Shown piece by piece: positions 45,562 through 55,600 of a DNA stretch of 64,000 bases; the first letter of the stretch is position 1, and each line of letters opens with the position of its first letter. The stretch is from assembly GCA_023487205.1 (NCBI GenBank), contig JAMDBT010000027.1:45154-109153 (forward strand), in the 5' to 3' direction. The DNA is from Thermoplasmatota archaeon. Lineage in GTDB: Archaea > Thermoplasmatota > Thermoplasmata > Thermoplasmatales > Thermoplasmataceae. The notes below the pieces were generated by a model, which had not been told where the DNA came from, made no database searches, and saw only the letters and a program-made list of their open reading frames with translations. Position numbers and translations under genes: made by a program.

Positions 45562-47640
45562 TTACAGGTCGGTGAGCACACTCATGTAATCTATCCCAAA
45601 CGACTGCAATAACAAACCACTCTCCAGAGTGAGCTCAATGGAATCCTTTCCTACTGTCATTTTGAACGGAGCGTTATGATAATTCGCAAATTCCCAAACG
45701 GTTCCATTGGGATTGGAATCGTATGAGGAAAGACTGGAGTTGTACTGCTGGAAAAATGAATAATTCCAAGCTGCAAAATCTGAAGAGTTTATGGTAATGG
45801 TGAGGTTGTTGAGCAGAATGCTTGAGACAGTTACAGAATATTCTGTTCCGCCGCTGAGATAGTTTAGGACCATTCCGGTATTCCAAGTCTGTCGTTCCAT
45901 TGACGTGACTGTTCCCGAGAGAAGATAACTTCCAGACTGAGATACCGAAGAGTCCTGTCCGGAAAGATTTACCACATTTAGGGATAGGTTCAGGAGTCCA
46001 CCCTTCTGGTACAGCTCCATCGGAAGGCCGCTCAACGATTGACCAAACGAACCGCCAGAACCCTGGAGGACTGCAAAGCCATCCTGCAGATCATAGTAAT
46101 TCTGGGTCGAGAATGGGGTTGCACCAAACGCCTGCACCTGACCGAAGCCTTTCATGGTTTCCACAGGCTTAAATCTCTGGCCATTGCTCGCAAAGTGATT
46201 AGATAAACTGGTGCTCCCCGATATTATCGACACCGTTCCGGAATACCAATTCGGCACGTAGATCTGGCCATTAAGTGGGTTCCAGTCCATCGCATTCGGA
46301 CCGTTTCCAGGTCCACTGTTAGAAGGGTAACCATTTATCGACCCCAGAAAAGTGCCGTTAGATCCAGCAAATATGTCGATTGCACTTGCGCCAAAGTCCG
46401 CGACGTACACGAAGTGATTGGCTCTGTCATAGACAAGGGACACGGGAGTATTGAATTGTGAGTAGCTTGTCACTTGCTGATTGTTCGCCCCATCCAAGGT
46501 GAACACAGTTCTGGATGGTGAGTTCGTGGAGGGAACATCATTATGATTGATGTAAGATTCGGTTACGAAAATATCGCCGCTGGAAGTGTCGTATGCCAAG
46601 CTCCAGGGGGTTTGTGCCGGGATATACCCAATGATTTGCTGTATTATCGGGTTAATAATGGCTATGCCCTGAGTACCGTTGCCTAGCGCCACATATACAT
46701 AGCCGTTTGCGGGATCGTACGAAATACTGGATGGAATCACCCCGGAATTACTGTGCGCCACGATGATATATCCTGTTTCGACTTCCGAGGTTGCATTATA
46801 AGTTGCCACTGCCCCCCCATAACCACCTTGCCAGTAGACAGTGATCATCACAGAGTTCAGGTAAGGCACGTACGTAACATCGTCCGGCGTTGCGGCAAAT
46901 TCAACCGTCTTGACTAATTCAAACGGGGCGTTTCCACTTATCACCTGAATGAACCCATCCTGGAATGTTGGAGCGTATGTGCTAGTGCCAAAATTGCCGT
47001 TGGAAATGTTACCCTCCGCTACGTAAATCAAGTTGTTCTTGGGATTGAAAGCGACCCCCAGGGGAAACCCCGAAAGGCTGATGTTGTGGATTGCTAAATC
47101 TGTTGCTCCACTCAATACAGTAATGCTTCCGGGCCTTGGGGCAGACGTGTCCTGTGTGTAGTTAGAATTTAATATAAAGATAAGGTTGTTTACAGTGTCA
47201 ACGACCACTCCATCCGGATTCTGCCCAACGGGGACTGGGTTACCAACAATACTGTTCGATATGAGGCCTGGCGGGGTGTTCCCGCTGTACGTTCCCTGAA
47301 TACTCACATTATAGTGAACAGAAATGTTAAACTGGTCGGACTGAGATATTTCCGTATTTGTGGGTCTGTTGAAGAAATCCCCCTGTATTCCCAGTGGCAT
47401 ATTCTGGTAAATCAATGAATGGTTTGTGATACTGTTAGCATACAACTGACTCGAGAAACTGGAAATGGCATCGCTTGTGGCCGCTCCATATTGGTTCTCA
47501 TACTGGCTTCCAGAGAATGGGATATACCACACTATGAAAGTGCTGAACATTGATACAATGATGGCGAAAATGAATAGAGTTCCGATAATCTCCGAAACTG
47601 ATGAGTCCCCCCTTGACGACGGAATCTTCATCTCTGCCAC
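45562..47640 (-). CDS. Pilin-like N-terminus surface protein with YVTN beta-propeller
   Basis: 692 residues. Near residue 15 SVSEIIGTLFIFAIIVSMF resembles the hydrophobic class III signal of archaeal type IV pilins. An LGIQG motif at about 80 follows. From about 115 to 480 six or seven blades with the pattern AYDPxNGYVYVxxxxxxxVxVI form a YVTN-type beta-propeller. A C-terminal beta domain begins at YYDLQDGFAVLQGSG and ends without an anchor. The ends match the neighbours at 47642 and 51547, showing one family with a propeller added. Its stop is 215 nt from the GT-A-like gene. Confidence 0.8.
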   Translation of the reverse strand: MAEMKIPSSRGDSSVSEIIGTLFIFAIIVSMFSTFIVWYIPFSGSQYENQYGAATSDAISSFSSQLYANSITNHSLIYQNMPLGIQGDFFNRPTNTEISQSDQFNISVHYNVSIQGTYSGNTPPGLISNSIVGNPVPVGQNPDGVVVDTVNNLIFILNSNYTQDTSAPRPGSITVLSGATDLAIHNISLSGFPLGVAFNPKNNLIYVAEGNISNGNFGTSTYAPTFQDGFIQVISGNAPFELVKTVEFAATPDDVTYVPYLNSVMITVYWQGGYGGAVATYNATSEVETGYIIVAHSNSGVIPSSISYDPANGYVYVALGNGTQGIAIINPIIQQIIGYIPAQTPWSLAYDTSSGDIFVTESYINHNDVPSTNSPSRTVFTLDGANNQQVTSYSQFNTPVSLVYDRANHFVYVADFGASAIDIFAGSNGTFLGSINGYPSNSGPGNGPNAMDWNPLNGQIYVPNWYSGTVSIISGSTSLSNHFASNGQRFKPVETMKGFGQVQAFGATPFSTQNYYDLQDGFAVLQGSGGSFGQSLSGLPMELYQKGGLLNLSLNVVNLSGQDSSVSQSGSYLLSGTVTSMERQTWNTGMVLNYLSGGTEYSVTVSSILLNNLTITINSSDFAAWNYSFFQQYNSSLSSYDSNPNGTVWEFANYHNAPFKMTVGKDSIELTLESGLLLQSFGIDYMSVLTDL

Positions 47641-47641
47641 C

Positions 47642-50600
47642 TCATATCTTCACCACCGTCAGTGAACTATAGGTCATTGCAGAGGAATAGAGCGGCATCG
47701 CACCAGTACTGTATATGGTGAGCACGTCTCCAGAAAGGCTAACCTGAAACGGATATCCTGTAAAGTTCCATAATGAGAGATTTCCGTTGCTGGAGCCATT
47801 GGACTGATCATACATCAATTTATCGATTTCAGAAGAGTAGTCGGAAGTGATCTTGTAACTGAAGTAGGAGAGACTTATATTCGTGACCATAGCCGGATAA
47901 CCGTTTCCGTATAGGTCGTAGTAAGTGAACTGCTGCCCCTGAAACATGAGATTCTTAGAGAATTGGGTCACGTTCAGCAGAAGAGTACTGGCGCCCGATC
48001 CCGAAACGGACGTTTCAGGACCTTCCAGATTCATTAGAAATGATGAAAGATATATCTTTCCTGAGCTATTGATCACAGATACCGGAACATCTGCCGAACT
48101 GATGGCATACTTCGAGGAGGAGTAGTTGGTGAGAACCAGGGCATCCTGCATGTAGAAACCCATCTGATTCACAAACGGCGTATAACCATAGGATGATATC
48201 TCTCCGGAACCATAATAAACGCCTTTCTTCGGGAACCCTATGTGACCATTGTAATAAGTGCTGCCTCCATTGATCATGGTCACTTGGTTAGTACCGGAAT
48301 CAAGCACATAAATGAGTCCGTTATTCGGATCGTAGGCCAGCCCAGTCGGTCCCATCCCAGTCGCTATATTGTTTAGGGTCTGTGAGGTGAATGTATTTTC
48401 GAGTGTCACGTTATTGGAGGCATTGTTGCCTATGTAAACGTATCCGTTTCCCGTATCCATGCCAATAGCCATAGGAAACGCCCGCATACCAACTCCAAAA
48501 GTCCACGCGATACTACTATTCACGGCATTTATAACTGAAACAAAATGTGAGCCGGAGTTGGCAACGTACATATTGTTGTCAAACTGATCATATGCAATGT
48601 CGCGTGGCATTAGGCCAGCGGGATATGACCTTATGGCTCCGGTGGCATAATTTGATAGATTCACCTCGGTCACGTTGTCTCCGCCGTAGAATGTCATATA
48701 CATATTGTTGACTGTCGGACTTATTACTGCAGAAGAGGGATAGGGAATGGGGGAAGATCCCGAAGATCCAGAATTCAGGTGTCCGATTTTGAATCCAAAG
48801 GGTGTGCTATTATCGCTGTACCATAGACCGTTAAAATAGTGATAATCCTGAGTGTCTCCTTCTTGCTGGATTGTATTTGTCGAGCGGAGAGTCCAGAGCC
48901 AGTAGAGGCCTGGGGAGGCTTTCACGTTTATAAAGTAGCTCTTTCCTCCGCTGAGTGTTACGTTCCCGTTAAACAGAACTTGAACCCATATCCCATTTGG
49001 GGGGTGAGAAATATTCAAGCTGGAAAGGTGCCCCTGAGCCTCATTCGTCCAGTTTATGCTGTTGAGATTCCCCGTTCCCAGGCCAACGACCACATTCCCG
49101 CTACCATAAAGGCGAAGGGATACACCATTGATTGAGAAGTTCGATCCGCTTGGCAGGTAAAATCTCTCGGAACCATTATTGTCAAGAGTGTTATTAAGAC
49201 CCTGCCCATTCTTCTGATCCTGCCCAAATTTAACCGGCCCCTTAACCCACGCGTCAATTGCTGCGTAGGTCACGTTCGGCGGGTTAATGGAGAAAGTCTT
49301 GGTAAGAAACACGTTTGATCCTGCTTGCTGAATAATCTGGGTCACATTCCCAGTACCATTGTCGAGGACATACATCGATTCGTTATGTGGGTCATATACT
49401 GCAAATGACGGGTTGGCATTCGCGGACAAATTAGTAAAAGATCGACTCAGGTTTACATTTGCCACATTGTGACCATGGCTTGTATCATTGAGGTTCGGAT
49501 CGATAATTGTAACATTGTCAGTGAGGTTGTTAGTCACGTAAAGATAGCCATTGGCTGGGTCATAAGCAACACAGGTCGGCTGGGATCCGACGTCGAAGGA
49601 CTTGACTACGCTATTATTAATGGTATCGAACAGAACCACACTGCTGGAGCCGGCATCAACCATGGCAAGGTAATATTGAAAAGTGCCATTATCCAGATAT
49701 GCAACGGAAACCGGGGTCGTGAAGGGATTATTCCAAACCATGTCGATCAAACCGGATCCAGATTGCAAGAAAATGGTGTCTTCGGTGAGATTATCGGAAG
49801 CAACCAGCGACCCCGCATTGGTGCTCAATGAGTCCGGTCCCTGCATATACTTGATTGTTGCATTGGGAGGATAGTTGAAACTTGCAGGCTGATCTGTACT
49901 ATATCCATTAATCTTCGAGAAATCCACTGCAATAATAGGAGAATAAGAGAAATCACCTGTGGAATTGAATAGCACGTTATAGCCGGCCACGTATATGGTC
50001 GAATCTTCCAGGTTGTGCTGAATTACCGCAATGGCGTCTGGCGCACTGACGTTGACTGGAATTACCCCATTATTGAACGATGAAGTGACTGGACCAGGCA
50101 GAGTTATACTTCCAGTTACCAGTCCAAACGTAGACGCGCTGTAGGCTATAATCTGACCATGCGATGATGCCTTACTTACTTCGAATCCGCCTCCGTTCGG
50201 AGTGCCGCTTAGAGTAAGAAGTCCGGTGGAGTTTGTTACATATACGGCATTTGAAACGTTGTCGTAAGCTATCCCGTAAGGTCTAGGAGTATTAAGATCC
50301 CTGACATGGGAATTACTCTGGTTCTGGTATAAGACGTTATCACTCGTGAATTGGATGGCAGTCGTCTGGTTCTGCCAGTAATCAGTTCCCCAGACCTCAT
50401 AACTGCCCGCCAGTGAAATGTTATCGAATATCACCAGGTTGTTGATTGACAGATTTCCAAGATTACCAGAATACGTGCTTAGACGTGAGGAGTTATACTC
50501 GAACTCGCCGACCAGCTTATCGCCGCTAGTATTCATCACCAGTATCCATGGCCACCATCCCGAACCATATGTCCCCGTTGTATAGCGCAAAACTGATACA

Positions 50601-51382
50601 TACAGATAACCGCCCGTGGAATTGTAGGGGCGATAGGCTAAGCCGCTAGGGAACAGATAGTGGGTGTCTCCTGCCTTTGAGTTGATAGTCTGAACCACCG
50701 TGTTTGTGCCAGTGTCAAAAACCGTGATCGTGGAGTACTGCGAAGTACCGTCAGATGCAGTGTAGTTGAAAAAATTGCTAATGTAAAGCAACCATGCGCT
50801 CCCAGATAACTGCCGGCCCACAGCAATTCCTGCAGGATGTATGCCAACCTGAAAATTCCCTAGAACTCTATGGGCAGTTGAGTTAATTACTTCCATACTG
50901 TTCGAACCAAAATCGGTGATGTACGTCATTCCATTAGGAAGAGTTACAGACTGCGTTGGGCCAACGCCATTCATTTCTGGGATTGTTCCGTTCACTTCGT
51001 TCTGAATTGCCGTAGGAACGGTATTCTCAAGCAATTTGTAGTTTACGTTCGCGGAATAAGTCAGTGATGCATTGAACCCGCTATGTGTAAAGGAGAGACT
51101 GCTTTGTTCTGCAGGTGAAAGTACGGAGCCCTGGATGCCGAGTGGAAAATCCTGGGAAATTGTTGACCCGGTTGCCAAATACGGCGAATCCAACTGGGAT
51201 ATGAGGGAAACCATGGCTGCCTGTGATGATTTCTGGAACTGCTGCTCATAAGCGGTATCTGTGGCAGGCACGTACCACATTTCAAAGGCAGAAAATGCGC
51301 TCACGACTATAGCAAAAACGAGCATAGTCCCCACTATCTCCGAGACTGTCTTGTCGTTCCTGCGCACAGCTCTATTAGTCAA
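47642..51382 (-). CDS. Giant pilin-like surface protein with long YVTN beta-propellers
   Basis: 1246 residues, the largest of three tandem relatives. N-terminal VSEIVGTMLVFAIVVSAF and the PLGIQG motif near 70 match the 45562 protein. The middle (about 145-1000) contains many YVTN-type blades, for example CVAYDPANGYLYVTNNLTDN and GLAYDPNNGLIYVLDSGTNQ, with a probable lectin-like insert near 720-870. The C-terminal domain starts at GFYMQDALVLTNY. It lies 2 nt before the start of the 45562 gene, so the two are co-transcribed. Confidence 0.8.
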   Translation of the reverse strand: MTNRAVRRNDKTVSEIVGTMLVFAIVVSAFSAFEMWYVPATDTAYEQQFQKSSQAAMVSLISQLDSPYLATGSTISQDFPLGIQGSVLSPAEQSSLSFTHSGFNASLTYSANVNYKLLENTVPTAIQNEVNGTIPEMNGVGPTQSVTLPNGMTYITDFGSNSMEVINSTAHRVLGNFQVGIHPAGIAVGRQLSGSAWLLYISNFFNYTASDGTSQYSTITVFDTGTNTVVQTINSKAGDTHYLFPSGLAYRPYNSTGGYLYVSVLRYTTGTYGSGWWPWILVMNTSGDKLVGEFEYNSSRLSTYSGNLGNLSINNLVIFDNISLAGSYEVWGTDYWQNQTTAIQFTSDNVLYQNQSNSHVRDLNTPRPYGIAYDNVSNAVYVTNSTGLLTLSGTPNGGGFEVSKASSHGQIIAYSASTFGLVTGSITLPGPVTSSFNNGVIPVNVSAPDAIAVIQHNLEDSTIYVAGYNVLFNSTGDFSYSPIIAVDFSKINGYSTDQPASFNYPPNATIKYMQGPDSLSTNAGSLVASDNLTEDTIFLQSGSGLIDMVWNNPFTTPVSVAYLDNGTFQYYLAMVDAGSSSVVLFDTINNSVVKSFDVGSQPTCVAYDPANGYLYVTNNLTDNVTIIDPNLNDTSHGHNVANVNLSRSFTNLSANANPSFAVYDPHNESMYVLDNGTGNVTQIIQQAGSNVFLTKTFSINPPNVTYAAIDAWVKGPVKFGQDQKNGQGLNNTLDNNGSERFYLPSGSNFSINGVSLRLYGSGNVVVGLGTGNLNSINWTNEAQGHLSSLNISHPPNGIWVQVLFNGNVTLSGGKSYFINVKASPGLYWLWTLRSTNTIQQEGDTQDYHYFNGLWYSDNSTPFGFKIGHLNSGSSGSSPIPYPSSAVISPTVNNMYMTFYGGDNVTEVNLSNYATGAIRSYPAGLMPRDIAYDQFDNNMYVANSGSHFVSVINAVNSSIAWTFGVGMRAFPMAIGMDTGNGYVYIGNNASNNVTLENTFTSQTLNNIATGMGPTGLAYDPNNGLIYVLDSGTNQVTMINGGSTYYNGHIGFPKKGVYYGSGEISSYGYTPFVNQMGFYMQDALVLTNYSSSKYAISSADVPVSVINSSGKIYLSSFLMNLEGPETSVSGSGASTLLLNVTQFSKNLMFQGQQFTYYDLYGNGYPAMVTNISLSYFSYKITSDYSSEIDKLMYDQSNGSSNGNLSLWNFTGYPFQVSLSGDVLTIYSTGAMPLYSSAMTYSSLTVVKI

Positions 51383-51546
51383 AAGACCGAAATAAACTTT
51401 TCACACCGACGGAACTGCCGTTTACTTGCTTGTTGGCTGATTAGCCAACCTCTCGGAAGATTGGGTCTTGCAGGAAGGAAGCAACATTCATTGTTCGATG
51501 TTTTAAGAGATTTTGAGATGGAGTTGTGAGCAAATTGGCTACTACA

Positions 51547-52608
51547 TCAAATTTGCAGGAGCCTCAGGACAAAATAATCCAGTTCGATAGAGAAAGGCTT
51601 CAAGGTCTTTGTTGACTTGATAGAGAGGTTGTCCCCCTTAAGATATACGGAGAAGTTGAAATTGGAAAAATTCCAGGTGATTCCGGCGCTTGAATTCCCG
51701 GTAGCCTCGCCGTTTCCATTATAGACAGAAGTGAGGGACGTATTCCAGGCAAGCACCTGTGGTGAGGTAATATTGTAGTAGAACGACTTCAGCGTGATGT
51801 TGTTGACTATGGCGGTTGTATATCCGCCCGTTTGATTGAGTACAGTTACATTTTGTCCCGTAAAGAAGTACGTATTATACCTTGGCTCAGAAGTTCCGGC
51901 CCTAGAAAACTGCATTGTCAGGAGTGTAGTACCGTATGTTCCCAGGCTGGTATTATCTCCATATATGGTAAAATCCGGGGCGTGAAGCAATAGTCCAGAC
52001 GAGTTTGAAGCAATTGATAAAGGGAGATGCCCTATGATCTGAGAATAGTTGGATCCTGCCTGCTGCATTATGATTGTGTCGTCTTGAAAGTAGAAATTAC
52101 TGGACGGGACAAATGGCGTATTAGTGTCCAGCGAGATCAACCCGGAGGCGTTGTAATGCTCGTTCAGCACGATGGTGGTGTGCACATTTGAATATGTTAC
52201 GTTCACAGCCAGGGAGAAATTGAGCGAAGTGTCATAAGATGTGTCATTGGCATAAGAGATGGAGGAGTCTGTACTGCTTGAGAAGGGAGGCGTACCGGCA
52301 ACGCCCAGTTGAAAACTCTGAGTAATAAATTCCCCGAGGGTGGGAGATGAATTTCCTATCAGATCCTGCATTCTCAGGAAAGAGTTCTCCGTGTCGTTCA
52401 GGTATTGGGTGTCCAGTTGATCGCCATTAGAAGGTACATACCAGAGGACATAAGTGCCCACCAGCGTGACGACGATTATGAACGTGAGCAGCGCGCCAAT
52501 AACAACCGCGACGGCGCCGTCTGATTCTCTCGACCATCGTAACCCCTTCCGGGTGCGATCAGGCGGTGCCATGTGTCCTAAATCCCCCCAGGTCGTAATT
52601 AACATCAC
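51547..52608 (-). CDS. Pilin-like surface protein without propeller
   Basis: 353 residues (or 341 from ATG 52572). It has the same N-terminal hydrophobic segment (AVAVVIGALLTFIIVVTLVG), an LGVAG motif, and the same C-terminal beta domain, from FYFQDDTIIMQQAGS to YLKGDNLSIKS, as its two downstream neighbours, but no beta-propeller. It therefore shows the minimal form of the family. The gene starts 9 nt after the stop of the 1478-residue repeat protein. Confidence 0.75.
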   Translation of the reverse strand: MMLITTWGDLGHMAPPDRTRKGLRWSRESDGAVAVVIGALLTFIIVVTLVGTYVLWYVPSNGDQLDTQYLNDTENSFLRMQDLIGNSSPTLGEFITQSFQLGVAGTPPFSSSTDSSISYANDTSYDTSLNFSLAVNVTYSNVHTTIVLNEHYNASGLISLDTNTPFVPSSNFYFQDDTIIMQQAGSNYSQIIGHLPLSIASNSSGLLLHAPDFTIYGDNTSLGTYGTTLLTMQFSRAGTSEPRYNTYFFTGQNVTVLNQTGGYTTAIVNNITLKSFYYNITSPQVLAWNTSLTSVYNGNGEATGNSSAGITWNFSNFNFSVYLKGDNLSIKSTKTLKPFSIELDYFVLRLLQI

Positions 52609-52617
52609 CCACGCAGC

Positions 52618-55600
52618 TCATTCCTTCTTCTTTCTCTGCATCATTACGGCCGCGCCTATCCCAGCACCGACGACCACTGCAGAAATTATGACGATATAGG
52701 CATAGAAAGGAAGCGAGAACCCCTTAGAAGGTGGAGGAGGCGGAATAAACGAGGTTGTTATCTGCTTGTACGTTACGCTTACAGATTGCGCGGTTCCGTT
52801 TATTACGGCTGATCCGACTTGCCCGCTGGTTATGTTGAAGTTTGTGACATTCTGGTATGTGTAGTTGTAGGTACCATTGAATACCATCAGGTAGAAGCTG
52901 CTGTTTGTGGAATTGTACGTATTTCCATCCACTTTCACAAACCAGCGCGTGCCAGCCGGGAGTCCGGACTCAAGGAAGGCCAGCTTGAAAACTTCTTTGG
53001 TAAAGTTAAGATATATTGTCTTTCCCCCGCTGTTGACCACGAATGTTGATCCGGCAGGGGCGCGATATCTGTTGGAACTTGAATATACCGAATAAGAATA
53101 GCTGCCGTTGGGAAGATTGAAAGTTGTGGTATTTGAATTATAGGTCTCATTCGAATAATTGTAGGACCCCTGAAGTTTAAGCCCCCAGCCGGAAGTCAGA
53201 TTTGAAATAAACGTGACCGCATACAAGTGGGAAAGCAAGAAATTCACCTGAACACTGGTCTTTCCGGCGACGGTCACTATTCCAGACAAAACCGTCGGAT
53301 TATAATCCTGGAACTGCTGGACCGCATAGGAATATGATCCATTTGCTTCGCTCAGGTTGATATATCTGCTTCCATGCGAGGATTCCAAGACGTTGTTCAC
53401 ACTCATGTTCCAGTCCGGGGACGATTTCATTATGCCGGTTTCTTTGAAAGAAAGAGTATAGAGGAACGCGGAGTAATTTACGTAAGCCGTTACCGGGTAC
53501 CCGTCCACAGGAATTATCCCAGTTATACTGCTTTTAACCGTGAAATTGGTGGTATTGTAATACCTGAAATTGTAGGTTCCATTTTGCAGTGGAATGGATA
53601 CAGTGTTGGTGACTGAGGTATGGTTGGTTCCGTTCACGTTCACTTTCCATAAGGTTCCGGTCGGAAGGCCATTCTCAATGAACTTTACAGTGAAAGTCAC
53701 GTTGGTGTAATTTAGGTAGATTGCGGCAGGAGAAGCTCCATTCACTTTGAACGTCCCAGGGGACGGCGCCTTGAATTTCTTGTCGGTCGTTATGTTGGCG
53801 AAATACGAATATGTGCCATTGGGCAATAGGAAAGAGACACTTGATCCCGTATATTCTGCTGACGAGTTGTTGTATGGGCCGCTAAGATCGAGACCCCACT
53901 GAGTACCTGGCGGAAGGTTATTCTCGATGAATTTGGTGCTGTAGAGTTTCTCAAGGGTGAATGTGATTACAGTTGGTGGGGGAGTCCCGTTAAGCGTCAG
54001 ATCCTGTGATGACGGGGAAGGGACCCAGTCCCTGAAAATCGAAACCGTGAACGGGTAGGTACCGTTCTGTGCCGTGAAATTAACAAAGCTGATCCCGTTG
54101 GAAAAGTTCGAGATGGCGTTGAACTTTACAGTGTAATTGACAGTAAACGTGTCATTACCTATTGGCGTCGAAATGCCTGTTTCCTCAAACGATACACGAT
54201 AAGTGAAGTCCTTGTAATCGGCAAGCACAGTCTTCGTCGATCCGGTCATGTTTTTGGAGCCCATCGAAGAGAAGGGGTAATAAGTGAATACATTCTGGGC
54301 GTCCATGAATCTGTAGAAGTAGGTGCCGTTTGTCACGTTAACCGCCAAGCTGCTCTTATTAGTGCTGTATGAAGCACCGTTGACGATTACGTTCCATACC
54401 GTGCCGGTCGGGAGGCCACTCACATTGAAGGTAATCGGATGCGCAACCGGTGTGAACAACAGCCGTTCTGTCCAGGAACTCCCGTTAACGGCGAGTATCC
54501 CGGAGCTCCTGTTGGAAGAATAATTGGAACTGTACCACGAAGTGAAATAATAAGATCCGTTGGCCAGCGATGCGTGAATGGAACCGGAATGCCCGGAGCT
54601 TATGGTTCCCACACCCTCTATGTCCACGCTCCACGTGGAACCTGAAGGCAAACCCGTCTCTATGAACTGACCCGCATAATTTCTGGAAGTGAACGATATG
54701 TTGACCCCGCTGGACAGCAATGTCTTTCCGTTCATCTCCACCTTGCTTCCGTTTACCGTTACCAACCCATATCCTGCAACCGGAACGTACGGATTGTTCT
54801 GTGACAGGTTCACCACTGAATAGTAATATGTTCCATTGGGCAACCTGAAGTTTATCGGACCACCTCCAAGAGTGGACATTCTTTCAGTGAGGTTGAACGC
54901 CTCAATCATTACGGTCCATCTGGAATCGCTGGGAAGTCCAGTTTCCGTGAAATTGAGGTTGTTGGAAGTGCTGACATATGCAATTGAGATGGGGGACGGA
55001 TCGGGCAGAATGGTCCCGTTGTTCACGGTAAAGTTGCCGGCTTTTGTAACGGGATCAAAACCTGCGACGGAAGATGCTATGTAGTGATAGTTACCATTCG
55101 GGAGCGAGAATTCAACCGGGTTTTCGTTGTTAATCAATTCTTGCTGGCCAGCAATTCCGCCTGCCCAGGTGCTGTTCACAACGGTAATGCTCCAGGCACT
55201 GAGGTAGGGGAGTCCGGTTTCGTTAAACATAACGCTATGCAGGGAATAGGTGAAATGTATGGTTACATTTTCAAAAATTGTTCCGTTCCAGAAAACGGTG
55301 TTGGATCCGTCCGACGTTGGGTAATATCCGTTGGTTGGAAAAGCGGAGAAATAAAACTTGGACTTAGTCCCGACCACCAGGCCGAGACCGGACAGGTTGG
55401 AGGCACTAAAATAGATAGTGTTGAAGGTACTCGACACAGCTTCACTAGTGGTGTTGTTGAGACCCACTGTCCAGGAAGATCCTGCAGGCAGTCCGACCTC
55501 TGTAAAATTGAGGGTCGCAAACGGTTCATCAACGGCTTGGAACTTAGAAGTATGGAAGTTGGGAACAGGTCCCTGTTTATAGGAAAAAGTCACGTTCTTG

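Noticed and set aside
45393..45575. 60-codon plus-strand frame
   Set aside because: No conservation clues, no ribosome site; lies in the gap between two minus-strand genes.
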